A DNA stretch of 64,000 nucleotides from Bifidobacterium eulemuris (GCF_014898155.1 NZ_CP062938.1:2170001-2234000), one strand, 5' to 3'; counted from the stretch's first letter, positions 17,884-27,352 are shown. Numbers and translations are program-made. Notes: generated by a model from the letters alone, not told the origin.

Positions 17884-19428
17884 ATGAACCCCATCAACGA
17901 ATACGCATACGAATACTGGACCCGCACAAGCGGCGACCTGGCCGACCGCCGCGCGCCCATACCCACGCCCGACGTCACCGACGAACTCGGCGACGCCGTC
18001 GCCGTGGTGATCGACCCCACCCGGGAATACCAGATGTGGGAGGGCGTCGGCGCGGCCATCACCGACTCCTCCGCATATCTGTTCATGACCGCCATGAGCG
18101 CGGAGCAACGCCATGCGATCCTGAGCGAGATGTTCGACCCCGAGCAGGGCGGTTTCTCCTCCGTGCGCATATCGATCGGCGCCTGCGACTTCTCCAGCCA
18201 GAAGTACTACACCTACGACGATCTGCCCGAAGGCGTGGCCGCGGACCCCTCGCTCGCGTACTTCTCCATCGGCGAGGGCGAGCCCGGCGCGCCGGACGCC
18301 ACGCGGGACATGAAATACGTCGTGCCGGTGCTCAAGGAGATCCTCGCGATCAACCCGGCCGTCAAGATCATGGCCTCGCCGTGGAGCGCTCCGGCCTGGA
18401 TGAAGACCTCCAACCGCATCGACGGCGCGGGCCGTCTGCGGCTGGGCGAATACGTGGGCAACGGCTACCGCTACCAGGACACCATCGACTACGTGTACGC
18501 GCAGTATTTCGTGAAGTTCATCGCCGCCTACGCCAGGCTCGGCATCCGCATCAGCTCGGTGACCATGCAGAACGAGCCGAGCAACGGCTGTCCGTGGCCG
18601 ATCACCGTGTGGACTCCCGAGGAGTTGGCCGTATGGGGCAGCGAATACCTGCGTCCCGCGCTCGACCGCAGCTTCCCCGATGTGGAGATCTATTTCGGAG
18701 ATGACTCCTTGCGCTTCTGGCAGCGTCCGGCGTCCGAGTATATGACTCCCGCCCAGGCCAACGCCTTCGCGGGGGCCGCCTTCCACACCTATTCCGGCCT
18801 GCCGGAGTGGGTGGGCAACGGCACCCGCCAGTTCCCGCATTGGAAGGCCGCCATGACCGAGCGCCGCTGCATGCTCGACGAAACCGTGGCCGAAGCCAGC
18901 CATGTGATGTTCGGCGAGATCGGCACCTGGATGGTGCGCAACGGCGTGGGCCTGATCAACCTGTGGAACATGGCGCTCGACGAGCGGGGATGGCCCAGCT
19001 GGGCCGGCACCTCCGGCCGCCGCGGCGTCATCACCGTCGACTCGTCCACCGGCAAGGTCAAGCGCAACCTCGAATACTTCATGCTGCGCAACTTCGGACA
19101 GGACGTTTCGGTCGGCTCACGCCGCGTCGCCTCCACCAACCGCACGCCCGACGGGCGCAACGGCGGGCTGGGCTCCGTCGCCTTCGTCTCGAGACGGGGC
19201 GATCTGTCGGCCATCCTCCACAACCCCACCGACACGCCGATCGAGACCGCCGTCACCGTCAACGGCGAAGGCCCGCGCTGGCAGAAGGCCGTCGTTCCCG
19301 CCTACGGAACGGTGAGCCTGCGCAAATCCGACCGGCCGGTCAACACCACGCAGGCCCCGTCCGACGACGAGTTCGAGATCGTCTGCACGCCCCACCCGGC
19401 CGACGACCACGACGAGACGTTGTTCTGA
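17884..19428 (+). CDS. Glycoside hydrolase family 30 enzyme (copy 2)
   Basis: 514-residue paralogue of the preceding gene, 73 nt downstream with an AAGGAGGG site; the ATG at 17884 aligns with the start of copy 1. Acid/base Glu231 is in TMQNEPSNG and nucleophile Glu326 in MTERRCMLDE. Most of the barrel is shared (EILAINPAVKIMASPWSAPA, GEGEPGAPDATRD), whereas the loops after WMK and after NEPSN differ (TSNRIDGAGRLRLGEYVGN), pointing to different glycan specificity after duplication. It probably acts with copy 1 on consecutive steps of the same oligosaccharide. Confidence 0.9.
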   Translation: MNPINEYAYEYWTRTSGDLADRRAPIPTPDVTDELGDAVAVVIDPTREYQMWEGVGAAITDSSAYLFMTAMSAEQRHAILSEMFDPEQGGFSSVRISIGACDFSSQKYYTYDDLPEGVAADPSLAYFSIGEGEPGAPDATRDMKYVVPVLKEILAINPAVKIMASPWSAPAWMKTSNRIDGAGRLRLGEYVGNGYRYQDTIDYVYAQYFVKFIAAYARLGIRISSVTMQNEPSNGCPWPITVWTPEELAVWGSEYLRPALDRSFPDVEIYFGDDSLRFWQRPASEYMTPAQANAFAGAAFHTYSGLPEWVGNGTRQFPHWKAAMTERRCMLDETVAEASHVMFGEIGTWMVRNGVGLINLWNMALDERGWPSWAGTSGRRGVITVDSSTGKVKRNLEYFMLRNFGQDVSVGSRRVASTNRTPDGRNGGLGSVAFVSRRGDLSAILHNPTDTPIETAVTVNGEGPRWQKAVVPAYGTVSLRKSDRPVNTTQAPSDDEFEIVCTPHPADDHDETLF

Positions 19429-19502
19429 CGTTCGAATGGCTTGCGGGCGATGCGGATTCCCCGCAAACCGCCCGCCCACGGGTATGGAAAGGGCTTCTCC
19501 CG

Positions 19503-22304
19503 ATGAACGCGATCGATTTGATGGTCGACGACCGCCGCGAGCCGGTTGATTTGGAACCGGGGCGGCCGGCGACGTTGCGCTGGCGTCCGTCCGCGGACGG
19601 CGACGGCGCGACTCGTCGGATCTCCGCCTGCCATGTGGTGGTGTCCCTGCGCCCGGAGGCGGCCGAGGCCGGCGAGGGCGACGTGTGGGATTCCGGCCCG
19701 CGGCTTACGGACGGATTGGACGGCGTCGAACTCGAGGTGGATATGTCGCCTTCGCGCCGGTATTGGACGGCCGTGCGGCTGCGCGACGACGATGGCGTCT
19801 GGTCCGATTGGAGCAGGGCCGTCACCTTCGGCACGGGCGCGGGCGCGCGTTGGGAGCCGGCGCGGCCCATCTGGCTCGATGGGCGCGACGACGCGGGCGA
19901 CGCGGCCGAGGACAACGCGACCGGCTGGGCGTTTCTGCGCGGACGGTTCATCCTGCCGGACAAGCCGATCGCCTGGGCCACGTTGAACGCGACCGGCGCC
20001 TCTACCGCGCCCTCCCGCCAGTTCGTCTACCGGATGTGGATGAACGGCGCGTTCGTGGGATGCGGTCCGGTGTTTCCGACCGGAGACGAAACCCGATACG
20101 ACGGCTACGACGTCACCGGTCTGCTCGCGGCCGGGGAGAACGTCATCGGCGTTGTGGCCTATGCGATGGCGGACCGGCGTTTCGCGGCCCAACTGGACGT
20201 GTGCTTCGAGGACTCCACGATGCTGCATGTCGGCACCGGGCCGGATTGGCGGGGCTACGACGGCTCGCTGGCGTATCCGACCAGTCCGACCATCGGCACA
20301 TGGGCCTTCGACGCGCCCAGCGAGGATCTGCAGACCGGGCTGTATCCGTTCGGCTTCGCCGATAGGGGCTTCGACGACGCGGCCTGGACGCCGGTGGCCG
20401 TCAAACGGCCGTTCGCGCGGTATGAGGCCACGCCGGCCGACCCGATGGGCGTGCGTTACGTCCAAGCCGAAAGCCTGCGCCCGACCGAATCGGGCGGCGT
20501 GGTCGTCGACTTCGGACGCGGCTGGATGGGCGGCATCCGTCTGCTGCTGGACGTCGCCGAGCCGCTGGGCCTCACGGTGCGTTTCGGAGAGCAGTTGGAG
20601 CCCGACGGCACGGTTCGATATCACTTGAGCTGCTTCAACACCTACGAGGATCGATGGAGCCTGATGCCGCGGGCCAACGGAACACCGCTGGAGACGTGGG
20701 GCATCCGCGTGTTCAGGTACGTCGAACTGGTTCCGGACCGGCCCATGCCCGATCTGCTGGAACGGTTGAAGGGATCCGCCGACGCGCTGCGCGCGGCCGT
20801 GCTGGTGCAGCCGATGTCTGGCGACGGCCGCTTCGTCTCGTCGGACGCCACCCTCAACCGGGTGTGGGAGCTGTGCCGCCACACCATCGAGGCCTTCAAC
20901 GGCAATATCTACGTCGATTCGTGGACCCGCGAACGCGCGCCCTACGAGGCCGACGCGTGGATCCAACAGCGTGCGCACCTGGCCCTTGACGACGCGCCCG
21001 CGCTCGGCCGTCTCACCGTGGACCATCTGATCGCGAACCGCACCTGGCCCACCGAATGGCCGTTCTACCTGATTCTCGCCGTGCACGACGCTTGGATGCA
21101 TACGGGCTCCCTCGACCAGGCTCGCATGCGATACGAAGGTTTGGCGGCGCTGCTGCCCGAACGCTACCGTGACGAGGCCAGCGGGCTGATCGTCAAGGAT
21201 CCGGGCGAACCCAGCGTGATGGACGGCGATCTGGTCGACTGGCCGCAAAGTGAGCGCGACGGGTACGTGTTCGGTCGGGTCAACACGGTGGTCAACGCGA
21301 TCGCCAGCCAGGCATACGCCGATATGGCCGATATGGCCGCGGCCCTCGGCCGTCCCCGCGACGCCGAACGTTGGCGGCATGCGGCCGAAGGCATCCGCTC
21401 CGCCCTGCATCGATACTGCTACGACCGGACGATTGGCGCGTATATCGACGGTTTGGAGGACGCGCCCGCCGGTTCGTATGGTTCGTACGCCGGCTCGTGC
21501 GGCTCGTGCGGTTCATACGACGGCTCGGTCAAGCCGCTGCGCCACCATTCGCTGCATGCCAGCGCTTATGTGCTGGCCTTCGCCGAGCCTCCCTCCGACC
21601 GGATCGCGCCGCTTGGGGCGTACCTGCGCTCGCGGGGCATGGCGTGCAGTGTGTACACCGCCGCGGTGTATCTCGACGGTCTGTTCCGCGCCGGTTTGGG
21701 TGCCGACGCGGTGACGCTGCTGACTGGCACCGAAGACATGCGCACGTGGGCGCATATGCTTGACGTGGGTGCCGGCGCCACCATGGAGGCATGGGATGCC
21801 GACTTGAAACCCAACACCACGTATTCGCATCCGTGGGCCGCGTCCCCGGCATCGCTGCTGCCGCACGGCCTGCTGGGCATCCGCCCCATCGAGCCGGGCT
21901 ACCGGCGCTTCGCGGTGATGCCGCAACCGGGTGCCTTGGCGGCGGCCGAAGCGGAGCTGCCGACCCGTGCGGGCGTGATCGGCGCGTCCTACCGTGTGTT
22001 CGGGCATGCGCCAAGCGGCTCGGATCCACGGGTCGAAGGCATCCGTATCGAGGTGACGGTGCCGCCACGCACCGAGGCCACCGTGGTGCTGCCGCCCATC
22101 CGAGCCGTCGCGCCGGGGGATGGGGCGCATGTGGACGTCGACGGCGTCCCGACGTCGGTCGTCACCGAGCGTGGGGAGTCTCGTATCGCCGGTGTGAGAT
22201 GCCTCCCCGGCTCGGTGGTTATTCGCCGTATGACGGCCGGAAAACACGTCGTTATCGCGCGGATGGGCGTGGATGCCTCAGGATCTGAGGGGTTGCGGTT
22301 ATGA
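19503..22304 (+). CDS. Glycoside hydrolase family 78 alpha-L-rhamnosidase
   Basis: 933-residue enzyme expected to release terminal alpha-L-rhamnose in the cytoplasm. The N-terminal fibronectin-like and beta domains (about 1-340) include SRRYWTAVRLRDDDGVWSDW and WMNGAFVGCGPVFPTGDETR. The (alpha/alpha)6 barrel follows. The general acid is in DSWTRERAPYEADAWIQQ (family form CPQRDERLGWTGDAQ), with Glu477 or Glu482 as candidates; the base is probably Glu762 in GATMEAWD. The C-terminal beta domain ends the protein. The start ATG at 19503 has only a weak AAAGGG site; translation may depend on the GH30 gene 74 nt upstream. Residues about 657-676 are a Gly-Ser-Tyr/Cys repeat absent from typical members. 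This is a divergent GH78. Confidence 0.85.
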   Translation: MNAIDLMVDDRREPVDLEPGRPATLRWRPSADGDGATRRISACHVVVSLRPEAAEAGEGDVWDSGPRLTDGLDGVELEVDMSPSRRYWTAVRLRDDDGVWSDWSRAVTFGTGAGARWEPARPIWLDGRDDAGDAAEDNATGWAFLRGRFILPDKPIAWATLNATGASTAPSRQFVYRMWMNGAFVGCGPVFPTGDETRYDGYDVTGLLAAGENVIGVVAYAMADRRFAAQLDVCFEDSTMLHVGTGPDWRGYDGSLAYPTSPTIGTWAFDAPSEDLQTGLYPFGFADRGFDDAAWTPVAVKRPFARYEATPADPMGVRYVQAESLRPTESGGVVVDFGRGWMGGIRLLLDVAEPLGLTVRFGEQLEPDGTVRYHLSCFNTYEDRWSLMPRANGTPLETWGIRVFRYVELVPDRPMPDLLERLKGSADALRAAVLVQPMSGDGRFVSSDATLNRVWELCRHTIEAFNGNIYVDSWTRERAPYEADAWIQQRAHLALDDAPALGRLTVDHLIANRTWPTEWPFYLILAVHDAWMHTGSLDQARMRYEGLAALLPERYRDEASGLIVKDPGEPSVMDGDLVDWPQSERDGYVFGRVNTVVNAIASQAYADMADMAAALGRPRDAERWRHAAEGIRSALHRYCYDRTIGAYIDGLEDAPAGSYGSYAGSCGSCGSYDGSVKPLRHHSLHASAYVLAFAEPPSDRIAPLGAYLRSRGMACSVYTAAVYLDGLFRAGLGADAVTLLTGTEDMRTWAHMLDVGAGATMEAWDADLKPNTTYSHPWAASPASLLPHGLLGIRPIEPGYRRFAVMPQPGALAAAEAELPTRAGVIGASYRVFGHAPSGSDPRVEGIRIEVTVPPRTEATVVLPPIRAVAPGDGAHVDVDGVPTSVVTERGESRIAGVRCLPGSVVIRRMTAGKHVVIARMGVDASGSEGLRL
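21471..21531 (+). repeat. In-frame GSY/GSC microrepeat inside GH78
   Basis: Imperfect tandem copies of a roughly 9-12-nt unit (GGTTCGTAT, GGTTCGTAC, GGCTCGTGC, GGCTCGTGC, GGTTCATAC) encode alternating Gly-Ser-Tyr and Gly-Ser-Cys triplets. It falls in a barrel loop between IDGLEDAP and KPLRHHS. All units keep the frame. Confidence 0.85.
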
Positions 22305-22327
22305 CGGTCCGATTGGCGATGCCCGTC

Positions 22328-23377
22328 TCACTCGGCGAATGCGGCCTCGACGGCCTTGTATTCGGCTGCGGTGATCGGCAGGATCGCCCCGTGACGCTTC
22401 TTCAGCGTGCCGAAGTCGATGTCGTCGGCCACGGCCCAGTCTTGTGGGTCGCGCGACGACAGGTCGGCCGAGCGGAACGGCAGGTATCCCTTGGCTTCGC
22501 CGAACTGGTCGCACATCAGTCCGTAGGCCATCGTACGTCCGTCGACCACGCGTATGTCGGCGTCGTTGTAGCGGAAGAGCTCCGGCCCTTCCAGGTAGCG
22601 GCACGAGTATCGTCCGTTGCCGAGGATGTCGGTGAGGGTGCCGACGAAGGACCAGGCCTGCGGATCGTCGGTGCGTCGCGCCTCGTGGGTGACGGCGTAG
22701 GGGTTGCGCGTGCGTTCGATGGTGATTTCGGAATCCTTGGACGCGCGGTACCACCAGCCGTCGTCGTCGCGGATCATGGTGGTGTCGATGACGCTGCTGC
22801 TGCGGTCGATCCATTTGACTGGGGCGGAGAAGGTGCGGAAGTCCTCGGTGGTCGCGTAGTACATGTTGGTGCGGTCGCCGAGTTCGTTGTTGAGCGCCGC
22901 CTCCGGAGCGCCTTCGGGCGCGTCGGCGTTGGTTGTGGTGGCCCAGAACACGATCCATTGGCCGCGGTCGGGATCCCAGCAGGCCTCGGGCGCCCAGGCC
23001 ATGCCCGCGCCGGGGATCGTGGAGGCCACGTCGACCAGGCGTGGTTCGCTCCAATGCGCCAGGTCGGGGGAGTCCCAGACCACCAGTCCGGTGGAGCCGT
23101 TGGTGGTGGCGCCGTCGTTCGGTCCCCATCCGCCGCGGTGGTGGATGCTCAGATCGGTGGCGATGATATGGAATCCTCCGCGCGGGTCGCGCACGATATG
23201 CGGGTCGCGCGTGCCCCGCTCGCCGCCGAGCCAGGTCAGCGCCGGTCGTCCCGCCGGGCGGAGGTCACGCCAGTGTGTGCCGTCGTGGCTGAGTGCGAAG
23301 TACAGTTGTTCGTCGGTGGGGTTCCGTTCGTCGCCGATGAAATGCACGAACAGATACGCGCTGGTGGGTTCGGTCAT
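22328..23377 (-). CDS. Glycoside hydrolase family 43-like enzyme
   Basis: 349-residue cytoplasmic protein with the five-bladed propeller pattern of GH43. An Asp-Pro element occurs in GGERGTRDPHIVRDP, the middle Asp region in AWAPEACWDPDRGQW and VIDTTMIRDDDG, and the acid Glu is expected in RYLEGPELFRY. GH43 enzymes remove arabinofuranosyl, xylosyl or galactosyl units. The ATG at 23377 (MTEPTSAYLFVHF) is preceded by GGAGAAGGAAC; the open frame further upstream has no homology and overlaps the divergent gene. It converges with GH78 (23-nt gap) and is divergent from the DUF624 gene across an operator-like palindrome. Confidence 0.85.
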   Translation of the reverse strand: MTEPTSAYLFVHFIGDERNPTDEQLYFALSHDGTHWRDLRPAGRPALTWLGGERGTRDPHIVRDPRGGFHIIATDLSIHHRGGWGPNDGATTNGSTGLVVWDSPDLAHWSEPRLVDVASTIPGAGMAWAPEACWDPDRGQWIVFWATTTNADAPEGAPEAALNNELGDRTNMYYATTEDFRTFSAPVKWIDRSSSVIDTTMIRDDDGWWYRASKDSEITIERTRNPYAVTHEARRTDDPQAWSFVGTLTDILGNGRYSCRYLEGPELFRYNDADIRVVDGRTMAYGLMCDQFGEAKGYLPFRSADLSSRDPQDWAVADDIDFGTLKKRHGAILPITAAEYKAVEAAFAE

Positions 23378-23485
23378 GATGTTCCTTCTCCCCTGGGGTA
23401 TGGGGCTGCGTTCCGTGGTCCATGGATTCCACACCGGCGGGACGTGCGTGTCCGACTGGCGCGGTTCTCTAATCATACGTATATA

Positions 23486-23497
23486 GTTAACGTTAAC
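23486..23497. promoter_or_regulatory. Palindromic operator GTTAACGTTAAC
   Basis: A perfect 12-bp palindrome lies in the AT-rich middle of the divergent GH43/DUF624 region. It is the type of central-CG palindrome bound by LacI-family repressors. A TATGAT box on the minus strand a few bases toward GH43 would put the operator within the GH43 promoter. No LacI gene is adjacent, so the regulator would act in trans. Confidence 0.65.
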
Positions 23498-23632
23498 ATA
23501 TTGTTGGTCGTTGATAAAAAGACGGCCCGTTTCCGATTCCGGGCGTGCGACGGTCGAATAGGACGTTCGCTTTCGGTGCTCGGTTGGTGTTTGACGATGG
23601 GGTGCGTTCGGGACTGTCCTAAGGAGGCCGTG

Positions 23633-24307
23633 ATGAAACGTGTGGCTGTCGGCTACGAGTATTTGTGCCGGATTGTTCTCATGATCGTGGTGGTGAACGT
23701 CGCGTTCATCGTCCATACGATTATGGGCCTGGTGGTCGCCGGGCTGTTCCCCTCGGTGGCCGCCAGCTATGCGACGTACCGCCAATGGCTGCTCGACGTC
23801 GACGACCGGTCGTGGACCGTGCGGCGTACGTGGACGGTGTTCCACCAGGCATGGAAGGGCGAGCTGAAATCGGCGAACGCGTTCGGATGGCCGCAGTTTC
23901 TGGTGTGGGCGCTGCTGGTCTGGGAGTACTGGCTGATGATGAACAACGATATGGGCATGGTTGGCGTGGGCGTGTCCGGCGTGCTTCTGGTGCTTAACAT
24001 CGTCTACGGCCTGTTCGTGTTCATGAGCTGGGCGATCCATGTGAATTTCGACGAGAACGCGCTGTGGGTGCTGCGCACTTCGCTGACCATGGTCGTCGCC
24101 AGACCGTTATGCGGATTCATGGTGCTGTGCCTATTCCTGCTGACGGTCTGGGCCTACTACACATGGCCGGGGCTGATGATGGCGTTCGGCGTGGGGGTGC
24201 CGATCTTCGCCACGATGATGGCCATCTACTCATGGGGACGCCTGCCCGGCATGGACGTGCATGTGCTGGAACCCACGGAGAAGGAGCGGAATACAACCCA
24301 ACGGTGA
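23633..24307 (+). CDS. DUF624 (YesL-like) membrane protein
   Basis: 224-residue integral membrane protein with about five hydrophobic segments (LCRIVLMIVVVNVAFIVHTI, then MGLVVAGLFPSVAASYATYR, later VGVSGVLLVLNIVYGLFVFM and LCGFMVLCLFLLTVWAYY). The pattern GLFPSVAASYATYRQWL with F-H-x-x-W-K-G-E is typical of DUF624/YesL proteins, which recur beside sugar ABC importers and GHs in Gram-positives; their biochemical role is not settled. The start at 23633 follows TAAGGAGG. It precedes GH59 by 82 nt and is probably co-transcribed with it. Confidence 0.85.
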   Translation: MKRVAVGYEYLCRIVLMIVVVNVAFIVHTIMGLVVAGLFPSVAASYATYRQWLLDVDDRSWTVRRTWTVFHQAWKGELKSANAFGWPQFLVWALLVWEYWLMMNNDMGMVGVGVSGVLLVLNIVYGLFVFMSWAIHVNFDENALWVLRTSLTMVVARPLCGFMVLCLFLLTVWAYYTWPGLMMAFGVGVPIFATMMAIYSWGRLPGMDVHVLEPTEKERNTTQR

Positions 24308-24389
24308 TCGGATCGCCGTCGCGCGCCCCACAGGCGAATCCCCCGCCCGAGCCGCTTGCCCATATCCACAGAGAAGGAGCCATACGCTC

Positions 24390-27116
24390 ATGTCCTGCGC
24401 CGGTACCACCATCATCCTCACCGCGGGCGACGTCGCCGCCGCCGCACGCAACCGCAACGGCCTGACCTACAAAGGATTCGGCGTGCTGTCGGGCAACGCC
24501 ACATCCAGCCTGCTGATGGACTACAAAGCCGAACAGCCACAGGCCTACTGGCGGCTTCTCGAAACACTGTTCGGCGGCGAGAGACCGCTGATGAACACCG
24601 TCAAAGTCGAAATGGGCAACGACCGCAACAACTCCACCGGCCCGAACCCGTGTGTTATGCGCGATAGGAGCGAATACCCGGCCGTGGGGCGCGAGCCCGG
24701 CTTCCAACTGGCCGCCGACGCCCGACGATATCAGCCCGGCGTGCGGCTGAGCCTGCTGCGCTGGATGGCACCGACATGGGTGCGTTCCAACGACGACGTC
24801 TACCGCTGGTACAAGAACACCATTCTGGCCGTCTACCGCGAATACGGGGTGATGGCCGACTCCGTGAACCCCGACGTCAACGAGCGCACCGCCGATCTGG
24901 AATGGGTGGCCGAATTCGCCCGGCGCGTGCGGACGGACACCGAAGGATTCCTCGGCGACGGCACCGACGATCCGAACGCGGGCTTCGCCTCCGACGAGGA
25001 ACGCGAGCTGTTCCGCCGCATCAAAGTCATCACCTCCGACGAGGAGATCACCGGCACCTTCGCCGGCGATGTGATCGCTCAGCCGCGCTATCTCAACGCG
25101 ATGGACGTGGCCAGCTACCACTATTCCGTCGAAGACGACCCCGACGGCAACTTCACGCGTCTGGCCGAGGAATTCGACAAGGAGGTCTGGAACTCCGAAG
25201 CGCAGGCCGTGTTCTCGAACTCCGCAGACCGCCCGAACAACACCAACGGCGACGGCGTGGACGATCCGCGCGCCTGCACGGGGCTGGGAGGGCCGGGAGG
25301 CTCGTTGGAGATGGCGAACACCCTGATCAAAGGATTCGTGGAATCCCGCCGCACGCACGCCATCTACCAGCCCGCCATCGGCGCATGCTACGAGCATATG
25401 GAATACGCCGCCAAAGAGTTGGTCTCCGCCCGCGACCCGTGGAGCGGATGGATCTACTACGACGCCGGATGCGCGGCGTTGGGGCATTTCGCCCGATTCT
25501 CCAAGCTCGGCTGGGAAAGCGCCGATCCGGACGAACCTGCGGACACGCACGGCATCTGGCGCGCGATCCCGCAGGCCAGCGGTTGCGCGGTCGGCGGAAA
25601 CAATCCCGTCAACGGCGCGCGGCACGGCGAACCCTCCTATCTGACATTGGCCGCGCCCGACGGCGGCGACTTCAGCACCGTCATCGTCAATGACAGTGGC
25701 TTGACGGCACGGTACCGGCTGGTCGTCGATGCGGCGCTCGCGGCCTGCGGCAAGCCGCTCACCATATGGCGGACCGCTGCGGCGAACCCAGGCGAACGGT
25801 ACGACGCCGGCTGGCTCAAGCCCGTCGCCATCGTCGAGCCGACGCGTGGCGAGGCGGACATCACGGTGGAACCGTGGTCGATGGTCACCATCACCACGTT
25901 GGATACCGTGAACCGCGCGCAGGACGGAACCCTGTCCGCGAAGCCGGCGTTCTCGCCGAACCTGCCGGTGGCGGCCGAACACAGCCGCGCCGTGCTGGAC
26001 CAGGATCCGGAACATGGCGTGCTGTACGCGGATGATTTCGCCTATGCCGACGCGCCGACGGTCGAAACGATGAAGCACGGCCAGTTGGTTCGCGAGGATT
26101 ATCTCGCATCGCGCGGCGGCGACGCGGGCGCGACCCCGCGCTACACCACCGACTCGAACGGCGCGTTCGAAATCGTGCCGGATGAGACGCGCGGCCATGC
26201 GCTGCGCCAGCAGATCGACTGGACCCATGCGGGTAACGCGTGGATCGAAGGCGATCCGCGCACCGCCATCGGCGATATGCGCTGGGCCAACTACCGGGTG
26301 TCCGTGGATGTGCGGTTCGAGGAGTATCCCGGCCGTGCACCCTATGTGCTGCTCGGTGCGCGCGAGATGGGCGGCGACAAGTTCACCACCGACATCTGCG
26401 GATACGATTTCAAACTGCGCGCGGACGGCGTGTGGCTATTGCGCCGCTATGGCGACGAGAAACGACGCGGGCATCTCGAGGACCTGCGCAAGGCCGCCGC
26501 CCGCGCCGGAGCATCCGCGTTCCTTCCCGGCGCGGGCGGATGGTTCACGTTGGCGCTCGAAGTGGCCGGCCCCACCATCACCGTGCGGCTCAACGGCGCG
26601 AAGGTGACGGAATGGACCGACGATCGCCCGCAATCCGCAGGGCGTGTGAATCTCGGCACCAGCTTCGACCACGTGCGCTTCTCCAACCTGCGCGTGGAGC
26701 GGCTCGACGGATGGTCGCCCTACTATACGGCGCTGATCGATGACATGCATCTGGTGAGTTGGGACGACGGCGTTACGTCGGTGCTGGAATACGACGGCGA
26801 TTGGACGCATGAGAACGGGCAGGGCATGTTCACCTACATGCGCACCATCTCCCGCACTAGCAGCGCTGGGGCCTCGCTGTCCCATACGTTCGACGGCACC
26901 GGATTGGATGTGTTCGGACCATCCGACGGCGGCGCACGGATCGACGTGCTCGTCGACGGATCGCTGGTCGCCCCGCAGGTCCGCACCATGGCCACGTCGG
27001 GCGCGCTGCGCACGCAACTGCGCGTCGAAGGATTGGAACGCGGCCGTCACACCGTGACGCTGCGCCTCGCGAACCACGCCCTCTGGCAGGTCGATGCCAT
27101 CGGCGTGCTGCTCTGA
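24390..27116 (+). CDS. Glycoside hydrolase family 59 (galactocerebrosidase-type) enzyme
   Basis: 908-residue cytoplasmic protein with the full architecture of animal GALC. The barrel begins YKGFGVLSGNATSSLLMDY (GALC: GIGAVSGGGATSRLL). The acid/base aligns with Glu165 in DVNERTADL, and the nucleophile with Glu270 in EVWNSEAQAV (GALC LWSSEDF). A beta-sandwich follows, ending in WSMVTITTLDTV. The lectin-like domain (about 545-775) has DDFAYADAPTVETM, GHALRQQIDWTH, and MRWANYRVSVDVRFEEYP. An extra C-terminal beta domain of about 130 residues (TFDGTGLDVFGPSDGGARI) may bind carbohydrate. It presumably hydrolyses a beta-galactoside, but from an imported oligosaccharide rather than a sphingolipid. 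The ATG at 24390 follows GAAGGAG. No signal peptide is present. Confidence 0.82.
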   Translation: MSCAGTTIILTAGDVAAAARNRNGLTYKGFGVLSGNATSSLLMDYKAEQPQAYWRLLETLFGGERPLMNTVKVEMGNDRNNSTGPNPCVMRDRSEYPAVGREPGFQLAADARRYQPGVRLSLLRWMAPTWVRSNDDVYRWYKNTILAVYREYGVMADSVNPDVNERTADLEWVAEFARRVRTDTEGFLGDGTDDPNAGFASDEERELFRRIKVITSDEEITGTFAGDVIAQPRYLNAMDVASYHYSVEDDPDGNFTRLAEEFDKEVWNSEAQAVFSNSADRPNNTNGDGVDDPRACTGLGGPGGSLEMANTLIKGFVESRRTHAIYQPAIGACYEHMEYAAKELVSARDPWSGWIYYDAGCAALGHFARFSKLGWESADPDEPADTHGIWRAIPQASGCAVGGNNPVNGARHGEPSYLTLAAPDGGDFSTVIVNDSGLTARYRLVVDAALAACGKPLTIWRTAAANPGERYDAGWLKPVAIVEPTRGEADITVEPWSMVTITTLDTVNRAQDGTLSAKPAFSPNLPVAAEHSRAVLDQDPEHGVLYADDFAYADAPTVETMKHGQLVREDYLASRGGDAGATPRYTTDSNGAFEIVPDETRGHALRQQIDWTHAGNAWIEGDPRTAIGDMRWANYRVSVDVRFEEYPGRAPYVLLGAREMGGDKFTTDICGYDFKLRADGVWLLRRYGDEKRRGHLEDLRKAAARAGASAFLPGAGGWFTLALEVAGPTITVRLNGAKVTEWTDDRPQSAGRVNLGTSFDHVRFSNLRVERLDGWSPYYTALIDDMHLVSWDDGVTSVLEYDGDWTHENGQGMFTYMRTISRTSSAGASLSHTFDGTGLDVFGPSDGGARIDVLVDGSLVAPQVRTMATSGALRTQLRVEGLERGRHTVTLRLANHALWQVDAIGVLL

Positions 27117-27210
27117 GCACACGGTTTCAAACGGTTGCCTTCGGGCCGCGCCTCGGCGAGGAAGGGGCGGTACAGGCGTCTCGAAGGTCGCGTTAGTCTA
27201 CGATGAAAGG

Positions 27211-27339
27211 ATGCTGTATGAGAAAGTATGAGAACTACGCCGCCGCCTGGTCGATACGATCATCGTCGACTACACCCCTGAATTCGAGCGTCTGTGGCAA
27301 GGCCTGAACGACCGATACGGTTCACTGTTGTTGGCGTGA
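27211..27339 (+). pseudogene. Short interrupted reading frame (probable gene remnant)
   Basis: An ATG preceded by ATGAAAGG opens MLYEKV, then meets TGA at 27229, and the same frame continues as ELRRRLVDTIIVDYTPEF and ERLWQGLNDRYGSLLLA to a TGA at 27337. The downstream half has natural protein composition and a low-complexity-free helix pattern. It looks like a leftover of a larger gene or a small protein broken by one nonsense codon. I do not recognise the family. Confidence 0.4.
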
Positions 27340-27352
27340 TCATTCTGGCCAC

